The notes: generated from the letters alone by a model not told the origin. Counted from the first letter of the stretch, positions 37,244 to 45,638 are shown. The stretch: 64,000 bases of DNA from Eubacteriales bacterium (GCA_021373115.1 JAJFTI010000036.1:76524-140523), one strand, 5' to 3'. A program made the numbers and translations.

Positions 37244-37463
37244 TTGACTCGAAACGATTTTTCAATATAGTTCGAACTCCCGTTGTCTGTCGCATTGATA
37301 ATACGCCCTGGCAAGAAAATAATACTTGCCATACGGCTCGGAGCGTTCCGGCTCCGACGTATCAATAGCGAACAGTTCGACGAGGACAGCGTTGTTAAGA
37401 CGATGCCCGGATTGGTCGGCATGGTCTTATTTTTATGGAATCTCGGAACAGAAAGAACAGGAA
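37244..37463 (+). promoter_or_regulatory. Promoter and long structured leader of the DEAD-box helicase gene
   Basis: TTGACT (37244-37249), 16-base spacer, TATAGT (37266-37271) give a start near 37278 and a 5' leader of about 185 bases. The leader contains consecutive hairpins: TGGCAAG/CTTGCCA (37309-37331) and TCGGAGC/GCTCCGA (37338-37357), then CGAACAGTTCG. Long structured leaders are common for cold-shock and helicase genes that control their own translation; that role is inferred. Confidence 0.6.
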
Positions 37464-38552
37464 ATGAACTACAACGAATTACTTTCCCCGGAAATGCAGG
37501 CTACCCTTAAGGATGCGGGTTACGACACGCCCACCCCGATTCAGGAGAAAAGCCTCGATCTCTTGCTGAATAACCGCGATCTGATTGGCGTTGCGCAGAC
37601 GGGCACGGGCAAGACCGCCGCGTTCGCCGTGCCGATCATTGAGCGCATCGATTCCGAAAACCGCAAGCCGCAGGCGCTGATTCTCTGCCCCACGCGCGAA
37701 CTTGCGCTGCAAACCACGAGCGTGTTTAAAAAGCTTTCGCAGCATAAGAGGATGCGCACCGTCTCCATCTATGGAGGACAGTCGCCCAACGTCCAGATTC
37801 AGGCGCTGCGCGGCGGCACGCAGGTCGTCGTCGGCACACCGGGACGCGTGAAAGACCTCATCGGCCAGAACGCGCTGAAGCTTAACAACATTCGTTTTGT
37901 CGTGCTTGACGAAGCGGACGAAATGCTTGATTTCGGCTTTTTACCGGACATCAAGTGGATCCTCGGCAACGTCTCCGGCGAGCATCAAATGATGCTTTTC
38001 TCCGCGACCATGAGCAAGGAAATCTCCGGCATCGCGCAGAGCTACCTGACCAACCCGAAGACCATCGAAGTCGGCGAGCGCAACGAACCGACCAAGACCG
38101 TTCAGCAGATGAGCATCCATACGCCGGAAGGCGGAAAGATCACCACGGTGAACTATCTGATGAAGGAGACTTCCCCCCGCCTGACGCTGATCTTCTGCAA
38201 CACGCGCCACCGGGTGAAGTCCGTAACGAAAAAGCTCAACGCGGAAGGCACGGTAACCGCCTGCCTGCATGGCGACCTGAGCCAGAACCAGCGCAACAAC
38301 ATCATGCGCGATTTCCGCGCGGGCAAGACGCCCGTGCTGGTTGCGACGGACGTTGCCGCGCGCGGGATCGACGTGGACAACATCGATCTCGTCATTAATT
38401 ACGACGTGCCGGACAAACCGGAGTATTACGTCCACCGCATCGGCCGGACCGGACGGGCGGGACACAGCGGGCTGGCCTGCACGCTTGTCAGCGAACAGGA
38501 TATTCCCCGCCTTCGAATCATCAAGCGCCAGTATAACGTGTTGGCAAACTAA
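37464..38552 (+). CDS. DEAD-box ATP-dependent RNA helicase
   Basis: A 362-residue core helicase that unwinds short RNA duplexes in ribosome assembly or mRNA decay. All motifs are seen: Q motif (TPTPIQEKSL), I (AQTGTGKT), Ia (PTRELALQ), Ib (TPGR), II (LDEADEML), III (SATM), IV (LIFCNTRH), V (ATDVAARGIDV) and VI (HRIGRTGRAG). It ends about 30 residues after motif VI, so it lacks the C-terminal RNA-binding tail of CshA, DbpA or DeaD. The ATG at 37464 gives the normal family start; a longer in-frame extension runs through the structured leader and is rejected. Confidence 0.93.
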   Translation: MNYNELLSPEMQATLKDAGYDTPTPIQEKSLDLLLNNRDLIGVAQTGTGKTAAFAVPIIERIDSENRKPQALILCPTRELALQTTSVFKKLSQHKRMRTVSIYGGQSPNVQIQALRGGTQVVVGTPGRVKDLIGQNALKLNNIRFVVLDEADEMLDFGFLPDIKWILGNVSGEHQMMLFSATMSKEISGIAQSYLTNPKTIEVGERNEPTKTVQQMSIHTPEGGKITTVNYLMKETSPRLTLIFCNTRHRVKSVTKKLNAEGTVTACLHGDLSQNQRNNIMRDFRAGKTPVLVATDVAARGIDVDNIDLVINYDVPDKPEYYVHRIGRTGRAGHSGLACTLVSEQDIPRLRIIKRQYNVLAN

Positions 38553-38570
38553 AAATATAAAACTGACCGG

Positions 38571-38602
38571 AAGCGCGCGAAGAAATCCGCGCGTTTCTTT
38601 TT
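38571..38602 (+). terminator. Terminator of the helicase gene
   Basis: AAGCGCGCG (38571-38579), eight-base loop, CGCGCGTTT (38588-38596), then CTTTTTG. Confidence 0.75.
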
Positions 38603-38767
38603 GAAAGCCTTCGACCCGGATACGATCCCCGCAAGGTGGCCGAAAAACGCTCTCTTTTTGTTTTTTTCGACTATGCTATAATGAATCTATCGATACAATA
38701 ACTTTTTGAACAATTGCGTGTTACTTCGCGTTTACGCAGAAACCACGCGCAAGAATTGGAGAAAACA

Positions 38768-39535
38768 ATGTCATTGGATAAATCGGAATCCTTGGAAAAT
38801 ATCGCGGTGCTCATCGACGCGGACAACGCGCAGCTAAGCAAACTCTCACTGATTCTGGGGGAACTCTCCACCTATGGGCGGATCGTGGTTCGGCGCGCCT
38901 ACGGAAACTGGAACAGCCGCGCGCTGAAAAACTGGGAGGAACAGCTCAAAAAGCTCGCCATCAAGCCGGAGCAGCAGTTTGCCTACACCACCGGCAAAAA
39001 CGCGACGGACATTTCGCTGGCTATCAGCGCGATGGATCTTCTGCACACCGAGTTGTACGACGCGTTTGCGCTCGTTTCCAGCGACAGCGACTATACGCCG
39101 CTTGCCATCCGGCTTCGGGAAGCAGGCGTTTATGTTTTCGGCGTGGGCGAAGAAAAAACGCCCGCGTCGTTTCGAAATGCCTGCGACAACTTTATTCTCA
39201 CGCAGAACCTCGGAGACACGGAAAAGCCGAAGGCGGCTGTCCCCGCCGAGGAGGTGAAGGCCGCCGCAAAGCCGGCAAAAGCAGAAGCGAAAGCGGATAT
39301 AAACGCGATTCACAACCTGCTGAAAACCGCAAACGAGCGTTATTCGGACGCGGAGGGCTGGGTGAACATCGCCTCCGCTGGCGGCTATATCAAGCGCGTG
39401 ATGCCGGACTTCGATTCCAAGACCTATGGCTTTTCCAAACTGACCGACCTGATCAAAGCGTTCCCCAACCAATATGAAACCAAGAATTATCCCGGCAAGG
39501 GGACGGTAACCATCTTCGCTTATCGCTGCCTGTAG
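38768..39535 (+). CDS. NYN-domain ribonuclease with OST-HTH/LOTUS domain
   Basis: A 255-residue LabA/YaiC-like protein. The NYN (PIN-fold) domain covers about residues 9-155, with the expected acidic residues in VLIDADNAQ, KNATDISLAISAMD and VSSDSDYTPL, suggesting a metal-dependent RNase. A charged Ala/Lys/Glu linker (about 160-190) leads to a C-terminal OST-HTH domain (INAIHNLLKTANERYSDAEGWV...GFSKLTDLIKAFP), which binds RNA in related proteins. The start follows GGAGAAAACA; an extended -10 (TATGCTATAAT, ending 38682) lies upstream. It is a separate unit after the RNA helicase. Confidence 0.88.
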   Translation: MSLDKSESLENIAVLIDADNAQLSKLSLILGELSTYGRIVVRRAYGNWNSRALKNWEEQLKKLAIKPEQQFAYTTGKNATDISLAISAMDLLHTELYDAFALVSSDSDYTPLAIRLREAGVYVFGVGEEKTPASFRNACDNFILTQNLGDTEKPKAAVPAEEVKAAAKPAKAEAKADINAIHNLLKTANERYSDAEGWVNIASAGGYIKRVMPDFDSKTYGFSKLTDLIKAFPNQYETKNYPGKGTVTIFAYRCL

Positions 39536-39624
39536 TGCCTGGTGATTTCGCCGCTTCGGTGAGTAAAATCGCGTGGTCATTTCTTTCCGGATAAAACAGA
39601 ATTTCACGATTGGAGGCAAACCGT

Positions 39625-40647
39625 ATGGACGATCAAAAAACATACTCCCTTAAGACGGCTCTTACCTTTGTTTTTCTGTTTGCTTTCGCTATGGTTGCCG
39701 CAACGCGCCTTGTTACCCCCGCGCTCGCCCGCTTTCAGGCGACGCTGCTGCCGGACGCGGGCGCGGCCTGGTATTACTGGAAACTGCCGCACCCCGAGCT
39801 CTGGGCAACGGTCAGCATGTGGTTGCTTTATCTGGCGCACCAGATCTCCGTCTGGTGGCTGATTGTCCGGCTAAAGTCGCAACCGCGTCTGCCCGCGGGG
39901 AGAATCGGGCGTTATAACCTGCTGCTGCTCGTCGTCAACGCGATATTCGTCGTTCTGCATCTGTTGCAGACAGCGCTGTTCTACGACGGGCTGGCGCAGT
40001 ACGTACCCGTCTGGAGTTCGCAGTTCTCGGTCATCGTCATGCTCGTGTTCATGCTGATTCTGCTCAACGCGCGGCGCGGGCTTTTCTTCGGCAAAAAGGT
40101 CCCCCTGCCCCCGCTCGGCGTAAGCACGACGCAAAGAGTGCACGGGTTCTACATCGCCTGGGCGGTGGTCTACACCTTTTGGTTCCACCCCATGGAAGGC
40201 ACGCTGGGGCACCTGCTCGGGTTCCTCTATTTGATTTTGCTGATGGGGCAGCTCTCGCTTGCGCGAACGAGCTGGCACACAAAGATCGGCTGGCTTACCT
40301 TTCTGGAAGCGTTCGTCGCGCTGCATGGCGCCGTGGTCGCCATTCTCGCAAAAAACGGCATGTGGCCCATGTTCTTCTTCGGATTCCTGATGATGTTCAT
40401 CGTCACTCAGGTTTACGGCATTCTCAAAAACCGCATCGCCATTGCGGGAATCACGGCGAGCTATGTTGCGCTCGTACTCGTTGCCTACAGCGGCGCGCTC
40501 GGTCGTCTCTTCACCGGAACGCCGGTCGGCTGGGCGGACATCCACCAGATCACCTGGATTCCCGTCATCCTTTACGCGCTCGTCTTTGCGCTCTGCTGGC
40601 TGCTGGCGGGCGTCGGCGCGCTGATCAAGCGCAAGCAGAAAGGATAA
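39625..40647 (+). CDS. Polytopic membrane protein of unknown function
   Basis: A 340-residue integral membrane protein with about nine predicted spans and short loops; the middle has conserved-looking aromatic and histidine positions (YTFWFHPMEGTLGHLLGFLY; ALHGAVVAIL), which might bind heme or a quinone, but this is only a suggestion. I do not recognise a named family. The ATG at 39625 follows GGAGG with eight bases spacing; a TTG five codons earlier lies on the Shine-Dalgarno. A terminator follows directly, so it is a single-gene unit. Confidence 0.75.
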   Translation: MDDQKTYSLKTALTFVFLFAFAMVAATRLVTPALARFQATLLPDAGAAWYYWKLPHPELWATVSMWLLYLAHQISVWWLIVRLKSQPRLPAGRIGRYNLLLLVVNAIFVVLHLLQTALFYDGLAQYVPVWSSQFSVIVMLVFMLILLNARRGLFFGKKVPLPPLGVSTTQRVHGFYIAWAVVYTFWFHPMEGTLGHLLGFLYLILLMGQLSLARTSWHTKIGWLTFLEAFVALHGAVVAILAKNGMWPMFFFGFLMMFIVTQVYGILKNRIAIAGITASYVALVLVAYSGALGRLFTGTPVGWADIHQITWIPVILYALVFALCWLLAGVGALIKRKQKG

Positions 40648-40669
40648 CGCCAATTCTTTTCCAGCTCTG

Positions 40670-40697
40670 CCGCAGGCATAAGCACCTGCGGTTTTTT
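40670..40697 (+). terminator. Terminator after the membrane protein gene
   Basis: CCGCAGG (40670-40676), eight-base loop, CCTGCGG (40685-40691), then six T. Confidence 0.9.
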
Positions 40698-40707
40698 CGT
40701 TTTTGTA

Positions 40708-40762
40708 TTGACATTGCCGCGCGGGTCAGTATAATTGAATTTGCAACTGTTGAACATTCAAC
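40708..40762 (+). promoter_or_regulatory. Promoter and candidate operator of the MarR operon
   Basis: TTGACA (40708-40713), 16-base spacer, TATAAT (40730-40735): a strong promoter. Just downstream is GTTGAA-CA-TTCAAC (40749-40762), a short inverted repeat suited to the MarR-type regulator encoded next. Confidence 0.75.
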
Positions 40763-40777
40763 TTTCAAGGAGGGCGA

Positions 40778-41227
40778 ATGAACTACAATCAGCTGAATAC
40801 GCTCATGAAACTGGGACGGGACTTTGGGCACGAGCAGATTCGCGACGCGGGTTTTACGGATACCGAGCACGCGATCTGCACATTTCTGAGCTTTCACGAC
40901 CGTGTTTCGCAGGATCATATCGCAACCGCGCTGCTGCTCGATAAAACCACCGTCGCCAAAGCGCTCTCCGCCATGGAGAGCAAAGGTTTGATCGCGCGCG
41001 AGCAGAATCCCGAAAACCGGCGGGAAAACCGAATCCGCATTACGGAATCCGGTCGTGCGAGCGTGAGCAGAAGCGTGGATCTTTACGATACGTGGCTAAG
41101 CCGCGTATGCTCCTGCCTCTCTGCCGAAGAGCAGCAGCAACTCGACGGATACTTTGACCGAATCGTTCAAAATGCAGTCCGGCAGCATGAAGCCGAAAAG
41201 AAATCGAACACCGGAAAGGATCACTAA
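40778..41227 (+). CDS. MarR-family transcription regulator
   Basis: A 149-residue winged-helix repressor. The recognition helices are in SQDHIATALLLDKTTVAKALSAM (about residues 48-70) and the wing in NPENRRENRIRITESG, both typical of MarR. AAGGAGG precedes the ATG. It is first in a three-gene unit with a small membrane protein and a flavin-reductase-like protein, and probably represses its own operon through the repeat at 40749-40762. The ligand is unknown; MarR proteins commonly answer to phenolic compounds or oxidants. Confidence 0.9.
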   Translation: MNYNQLNTLMKLGRDFGHEQIRDAGFTDTEHAICTFLSFHDRVSQDHIATALLLDKTTVAKALSAMESKGLIAREQNPENRRENRIRITESGRASVSRSVDLYDTWLSRVCSCLSAEEQQQLDGYFDRIVQNAVRQHEAEKKSNTGKDH

Positions 41228-41230
41228 CCA

Positions 41231-41494
41231 ATGGAATCTCCCAACAGCACAAAGCCAAACCGTCTTGGCTCCGTATTTAAACGCATCTGGAGCGGCCTGA
41301 AAGCCTATCTTACCGACTGGCGCAATCTGCTCGGGCACGCGCTGCTCGGCGTGTTTTTCGTCGTTATCGCCGTTTGGGCGCCCATCAACATCTGGCTCAA
41401 GCTCGCCATCATCGCCTGCCTGATTACGCTGAACATCCTGCGGATGCGTCTTAAGTCCAAAAAGAGCAGTAAGAAAGAGAGTGTGGCAGAATGA
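41231..41494 (+). CDS. Small membrane protein in the MarR operon
   Basis: An 87-residue protein with two adjacent hydrophobic segments (about 36-52 and 54-70) and basic ends (RMRLKSKKSSKKE). It starts three bases after the MarR stop and overlaps the next gene by ATGA, so it is translated with its neighbours. I do not recognise a family. It might anchor or assist the flavoprotein encoded next, which is only suggested by the tight linkage. Confidence 0.7.
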   Translation: MESPNSTKPNRLGSVFKRIWSGLKAYLTDWRNLLGHALLGVFFVVIAVWAPINIWLKLAIIACLITLNILRMRLKSKKSSKKESVAE

Positions 41495-42414
41495 GTTCGT
41501 TTCGCGACCTTCGCATTGTCGATAATTTTTATCAGACGTCGGCGTTTTTTCCAATGCCGACCATCCTCGTCTCCAGCCTGAGCGAATCGGGTAAAACGTC
41601 AATCGGCTCCTATTCGCTCTGCTTTCCGTACTATGTTGCGGGAAAGGACCACTATGCCATGATCCTGGAATGCCGTAACAGTTCAAACACCGCGCAGAAT
41701 ATCTTACGCAGCGGGAAGTGCGCGCTGAACTTCATTGAGGACAGCCGCGCAAACTTCAAGGAAGCGGTTCGCCTCGGTTTTCCCGGGGAAACCTGCGAAG
41801 AGAAGATGAAAAACTGCCGCTTTGCGCTGGAAGCGGGTCAGGCGGGCGGCGAGCAAAAGCGTCCGCTCGTCGTGAAGGACGCATATCAGGTATTTGAATG
41901 CACCTGGTGGAGCGAATTGGAAAACGCCTACTCGGACAGCGCAAGGATCGGTCAGCTGGAGGGTATCGACCCGCCGTATCACGAATTCAACGGCATCACA
42001 AGCAAGTTCGGCGTGCATTTCATCCTCAAAATCGACAAGATTTTAATAAAGGAGCGCTATTACAACGCCATCATCGGCGGGGTGAAAGCGGGCAGTTTTC
42101 CGCGCGTTCCGGTGGACTACGGATACCGCGATAATACGCACTTCTGGTATACGCGCTTTTCGCGGCCGATCTCCGAGCGAATCGCCGCGGGCAAGACGGC
42201 GGAACTTTCTACCGTGGTCTACGCCGCAAGCCGCATGGATCCGGAGGTCAAGTTTACGGACGAAGCCTGCGCAACGCTCGTGAAGGTGCCGCGCGTGTTC
42301 CTGAAGGCCGCTCTCCAAGGATGCGTGGACTGGGTGAAGGCGAACAACATATCTTTAATAGAAGAAAAGCATATGGCGATCATCCGCGACAAACGCAACG
42401 CGGAGAAAAAATAG
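41491..42414 (+). CDS. Flavin-reductase-like FMN-binding split-barrel protein
   Basis: A 307-residue protein. The N-terminal half has the layout of the flavin-reductase/DIM6-NTAB domain: FFPMPTILVSSLSESGKTSIG, then SLCFPYYVAG, MILECRNSSNTAQNILRSGKCALNFI, where FMN normally binds. The C-terminal third has no match that I can name and makes the protein longer than usual members (about 200 residues). It may reduce or bind FMN in an oxidoreductase step. Coupled by ATGA to the membrane protein gene and under MarR control. Family assignment is moderate. Confidence 0.72.
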   Translation: MSSFRDLRIVDNFYQTSAFFPMPTILVSSLSESGKTSIGSYSLCFPYYVAGKDHYAMILECRNSSNTAQNILRSGKCALNFIEDSRANFKEAVRLGFPGETCEEKMKNCRFALEAGQAGGEQKRPLVVKDAYQVFECTWWSELENAYSDSARIGQLEGIDPPYHEFNGITSKFGVHFILKIDKILIKERYYNAIIGGVKAGSFPRVPVDYGYRDNTHFWYTRFSRPISERIAAGKTAELSTVVYAASRMDPEVKFTDEACATLVKVPRVFLKAALQGCVDWVKANNISLIEEKHMAIIRDKRNAEKK

Positions 42415-42430
42415 AAGCACAAACAGCAAA

Positions 42431-42460
42431 AAACCGCCGGAAATGTTACCAGCGGTTTTT
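42431..42460. terminator. Bidirectional terminator
   Basis: AAACCGC (42431-42437) and GCGGTTT (42452-42458), T-rich on both outer sides. It separates the MarR operon from the convergent heliorhodopsin gene. Confidence 0.8.
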
Positions 42461-42480
42461 CTGTATCATTCGGTTTCGTG

Positions 42481-43260
42481 TTACGGCTGCATTGCTCCAA
42501 AGAGCACGAGCCACGCGAGGAACGATTTTGCCACGAGGCTAAGCACAATATACACCCGTTCGCCGTAGACATAGTCCTTCCACTTGCCAACGCGTTTGTA
42601 CTGGAGAATCATGTTGATCGGAAATGTGTTAAACGCCACAAAGTATGTGCCCACAATCGCCCAGACGAACCACGGCACCATGTCGAAGTTGCCCGTGCCG
42701 AACATATACAGCAGGATCGCCACCCAGGGCGCCAGACCAGCGATGGAACCCCAGACGAACGGTCCCCACTTAACGTTCTGCTTCTCCGAACCGCTGTTGA
42801 GTTGCTCCATGACAAGGCCAAACAGGTTCATGGACGCGTTGACCGCAAAGATGAGTACAAGGGACGCGATGTCGTAGATGCCAAACAGCGTGCTGATGAG
42901 CACGATCATGATCGACGAGCTCAGCGCATACTCAAACCAACGGAATTTGTTGATGCCCGCGCGAATCCCGTTGAGATACGTTTCTCCGCTCAGGTAAATA
43001 ACCAGGTGCGCCAACGCGGAGATAAAGAGGAACGAAGCCACAAGAACGCCAAAGGGAAGCGTGAAAATCGCCTTTCCAGCGGGTTCCAGGGATTTTGTCG
43101 CTAGGTTAAAGGTCAGATAGTTTTGCGTAATGGTTGGTTGGAACTCGGCGATTTTTTGAATCACGCTCGTGGCGAGAAACAGCATGGCAACCGCCTGAAC
43201 GAAATGGATCGCTCCCATAATCAGATTGAAGCGTCTCAACTTTTGAAGTTTGATTTCCAT
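42481..43260 (-). CDS. Heliorhodopsin
   Basis: A 259-residue, seven-helix retinal protein. The Schiff-base lysine is Lys245 in LSLVAKSFLAW (helix 7) and the counterion is Glu110 in RWFEYALSSSIMIVL (helix 3); both motifs are diagnostic for heliorhodopsins and differ from type-1 rhodopsins. Heliorhodopsins are inserted with the N-terminus inside the cell and are thought to be light sensors or partners of enzymes, not ion pumps. The ATG at 43260 begins the conserved LRRFNLIMGAIHF helix 1; an ATG at 43284 in frame is less likely. It is a single-gene unit. No retinal-synthesis gene (brp/blh or carotenoid genes) is in the window. Confidence 0.93.
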   Translation of the reverse strand: MEIKLQKLRRFNLIMGAIHFVQAVAMLFLATSVIQKIAEFQPTITQNYLTFNLATKSLEPAGKAIFTLPFGVLVASFLFISALAHLVIYLSGETYLNGIRAGINKFRWFEYALSSSIMIVLISTLFGIYDIASLVLIFAVNASMNLFGLVMEQLNSGSEKQNVKWGPFVWGSIAGLAPWVAILLYMFGTGNFDMVPWFVWAIVGTYFVAFNTFPINMILQYKRVGKWKDYVYGERVYIVLSLVAKSFLAWLVLFGAMQP

Positions 43261-43302
43261 ATGTATTACACCATCCTTATACAATATTTCTATACTATTG
43301 GG

Positions 43303-43331
43303 TTAATATTCTCTGTGATAATTGCACACAA
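43303..43331 (-). promoter_or_regulatory. Candidate promoter of the heliorhodopsin gene
   Basis: Minus strand TTGTGT (43326-43331), 17-base spacer, TATTAA (43303-43308). Confidence 0.5.
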
Positions 43332-43414
43332 TGAGCAAGTTTTTATCATATATTTCGGTTTTAAGCGAAAAAACGCGCAAATTCAGCTTTCCGTACCGCA
43401 TTTCATCCGCCCGC

Positions 43415-43444
43415 TTGCGAATATAGTGTTTTTCATGCTATGCT
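43415..43444 (+). promoter_or_regulatory. Candidate promoter of the FakA-like domain gene
   Basis: TTGCGA (43415-43420), 18-base spacer, TATGCT (43439-43444) with an upstream TGC. Confidence 0.5.
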
Positions 43445-43491
43445 GAAGGACGGAATCCCGTTCGTGGATCGTGAGATAAAGGAGACAACCT

Positions 43492-43743
43492 ATGCTCGAA
43501 TTCAAATTTGACACCCAGCTTCTTCTTACGGGCGAACAGCTCAATGAAGACGAGGTGTTCGACTACATCACCGCGAATCTGGAGGGCGACAGCCTGCTCG
43601 CCGTTGGCGACGAATCGTTGATTAAGGTTCACTTCCATACGAACAAACCCTGGGAACTTCTCGCCTATTGCGCTTCGCTTGGAGAGATGTTCGATATTGT
43701 GGTGGAAAACATGGAGCGTCAGGCGGCGGGCCTGCCGGGCTGA
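43492..43743 (+). CDS. Stand-alone FakA/YloV middle-domain protein
   Basis: An 83-residue protein. Its pattern LEFKFDTQLLL ... GDSLLAVGDESLIKVHFHTNKPWELLAYCASLGEM..IVVENMERQ corresponds to the middle domain of the fatty-acid kinase subunit FakA (YloV), where KVHvHTndPg and eNMreQ are conserved and where FakB docks in larger proteins. Here the DhaL kinase domain and the C-terminal domain are absent. The start follows AAGGAG. It has its own promoter and terminator. It may bind a FakB/DegV-type lipid carrier or be a regulator; no such partner is in the window. Family assignment is by pattern from memory. Confidence 0.72.
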   Translation: MLEFKFDTQLLLTGEQLNEDEVFDYITANLEGDSLLAVGDESLIKVHFHTNKPWELLAYCASLGEMFDIVVENMERQAAGLPG

Positions 43744-43758
43744 GCCACGCAAATCCGG

Positions 43759-43787
43759 ACTCCGGCATCTTGTTGCCGGAGTTTTTG
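43759..43787 (+). terminator. Terminator of the FakA-like gene
   Basis: ACTCCGGCA (43759-43767), six-base loop, TGCCGGAGT (43774-43782), then TTTTG. Confidence 0.92.
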
Positions 43788-43812
43788 TTCGGTTCATCTT
43801 TTGGATTATACT
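43785..43812 (+). promoter_or_regulatory. Promoter of the two-component and ABC exporter operon
   Basis: TTGTTC (43785-43790), 16-base spacer, TATACT (43807-43812). Transcription would begin near 43819, upstream of the GTG start of the response regulator. Confidence 0.6.
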
Positions 43813-43908
43813 AAAATCGCAGGAGCGGGCTACGTGCCGGTACTTCAGCGATTGTTTCGCTGCGGCGCCGCGCGGCACGCGACGGAATGCGAAAACGAGG
43901 TGGGTTCG

Positions 43909-44583
43909 GTGTTTCATATTCTAGTGGTCGAGGACGACACCAACGCGCGTAAACTCATGAAAGCCGTTCTGGAGCGCGCGGAGTATTCCGTCTGCGTTGC
44001 GGAAAATGGAGAGACCGCGCTTTCGCTTCTGGATACGCGCCATATCGACCTTATCGTGCTGGACGTGATGATGCCCGGCATGGATGGCTACGCGCTGACC
44101 GCCGAGCTCCGGCAGGCCGGCAGCGCGATTCCGATCCTGATGGTCACGGCAAAGCAGCTGCCCGCCGATAAAAAGAAAGGGTTCCTCGTCGGCACGGACG
44201 ATTACATGACGAAGCCCGTGGACACCGAAGAAATGCTGCTTCGCATCAAGGCGCTCCTGCGCCGCTCGCGCATTGTCAGCGAACGCAAGCTGGTGATCGG
44301 CAGTGTTGAGCTGGATTACGACGCGCTGACCGTTTCCCGCGGCGAGGACAAGCAAACGCTCCCGCAGAAGGAATTCTATCTGCTCTACAAGCTCCTCTCC
44401 TACCCGGATAAAATTTTTACGCGGATTCAGCTCATGGATGAGATCTGGGGCATGGAATCCGAAAGCGGCGACACCACCATCAACGTGCACATCAACCGCC
44501 TGCGCAGGCGGTTTGAAAACTTTCCGGAGTTTGAACTCGTCTCCGTACGCGGACTTGGTTATAAGGCGGTGAAAAGACAATGA
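43909..44583 (+). CDS. OmpR/PhoB-type response regulator
   Basis: A 224-residue regulator: receiver domain with acidic pocket VVEDD, phospho-acceptor Asp52 in IVLDVMMPGMDG and TKPVD lysine; then a winged-helix DNA-binding domain (about 125-222) with the family pattern EFYLLYKLLSYPDKIFTRIQLMDEIWG and INRLRRRFE. A GTG at 43909 is taken as start because GAGGTG lies six bases upstream and it gives the usual short lead into ILVVEDD; an ATG-less extension to 43801 is unlikely. It overlaps the histidine kinase by ATGA and presumably regulates the ABC exporter genes downstream. Confidence 0.92.
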   Translation: MFHILVVEDDTNARKLMKAVLERAEYSVCVAENGETALSLLDTRHIDLIVLDVMMPGMDGYALTAELRQAGSAIPILMVTAKQLPADKKKGFLVGTDDYMTKPVDTEEMLLRIKALLRRSRIVSERKLVIGSVELDYDALTVSRGEDKQTLPQKEFYLLYKLLSYPDKIFTRIQLMDEIWGMESESGDTTINVHINRLRRRFENFPEFELVSVRGLGYKAVKRQ

Positions 44584-45638
44584 ATGCTTCAAAGGAGTCC
44601 TTCCGCCAGCGCGTCGGGCTGCCCGCGTTATTTTCAGCAATCGTATTTGCGATTTTACTCATTACGTCGATGATTATCATGATCATCGGCGTCCTGCTTA
44701 TCCGCATCGGCGCGATTAACATCGCGAGGCTCTCCCGTAACGAGCCGATCATACCGATCTTTATACTTCTTATCATCAGCGTTCTGGTCGGAACCGTGGT
44801 TTCTTTTATCATCAGCCAGTTTCCGCTCAAGCCCCTCCGTCGCGTCATCGACGCGACAAACCGCCTCGCCGCGGGCGACTTCTCCACCCGGCTCAGACTC
44901 GCGGGGCCCAGCGCGTTTACCGAACTTGCAGACAGCTTCAACCGCATGGCGGAGGAGCTCGGCGGAATTGAAATGCTGCGCGCCGATTTTGTCGATAATT
45001 TTTCCCACGAGTTTAAAACGCCCATCGTCTCAATCAAGGGATTTGCGGAGGAACTGAAACACGACGATCTTTCGCCCGAGCAGCGAAACGAATACCTCGA
45101 CATCATCATCGGCGAGTCCTCGCGGCTTGCGACGCTGGCAACGAACGTACTGAACCTTTCGCGCGTGGAAAAGCAAACCATCCTCGCAAACCGCGAACGG
45201 TTCGATCTGACCGAGCAGGTGCGCCGCTGTATCCTGCTCTTTGAAAATAAACTAAACCAGCGTCGCCTGAATCTGACCATTGAGCTCGATGAAATCGCGC
45301 TGGTTGGCGACGAGGATTTGCTCAGTCAGGTCTGGATCAATCTGATCGACAACGCGGTCAAATTCACGCCGGAAGGCGGCAGCATTGGAATCCGGCTGAT
45401 CCAAAGCGGGAATCAAGCGCGGTTTGTGATTCAGGACGATGGATACGGTATTTCGGAAGAGTCCCAGAAGCACGTATTCGACAAGTTTTTTCAAGGCGAC
45501 CCGTCGCATTCCACGCAGGGAAACGGTCTTGGCCTTTCCATCGCCAGGCGTATTGTCACGCTGTACGGCGGAACAATCGCCTGCCAAAGTCAGGATGGCG
45601 TCGGCACGGAGTTCACCGTCGATCTGCCGCTTAAATAG
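44580..45638 (+). CDS. Sensor histidine kinase
   Basis: A 352-residue membrane kinase with two spans (about 14-42 and 56-80) separated by a very short outside loop, a HAMP domain, and a complete kinase core: phospho-acceptor His143 in NFSHEFKTP, N box NLIDNAVKF, G1 DDGYGIS, F box DKFFQGD and G2 GNGLGLSIAR. The tiny sensor loop is like that of intramembrane-sensing kinases that work with ABC exporters and cell-envelope stress. It is coupled to the response regulator and followed by MacA/MacB-like genes, so the trigger is probably an antimicrobial or envelope damage. Confidence 0.92.
   Translation: MNASKESFRQRVGLPALFSAIVFAILLITSMIIMIIGVLLIRIGAINIARLSRNEPIIPIFILLIISVLVGTVVSFIISQFPLKPLRRVIDATNRLAAGDFSTRLRLAGPSAFTELADSFNRMAEELGGIEMLRADFVDNFSHEFKTPIVSIKGFAEELKHDDLSPEQRNEYLDIIIGESSRLATLATNVLNLSRVEKQTILANRERFDLTEQVRRCILLFENKLNQRRLNLTIELDEIALVGDEDLLSQVWINLIDNAVKFTPEGGSIGIRLIQSGNQARFVIQDDGYGISEESQKHVFDKFFQGDPSHSTQGNGLGLSIARRIVTLYGGTIACQSQDGVGTEFTVDLPLK

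Noticed and set aside
37087..37422. 111-codon minus-strand frame upstream of the helicase
   Set aside because: It covers the helicase promoter and leader, has no Shine-Dalgarno, and I recognise no family; it might be a remnant but cannot be supported.
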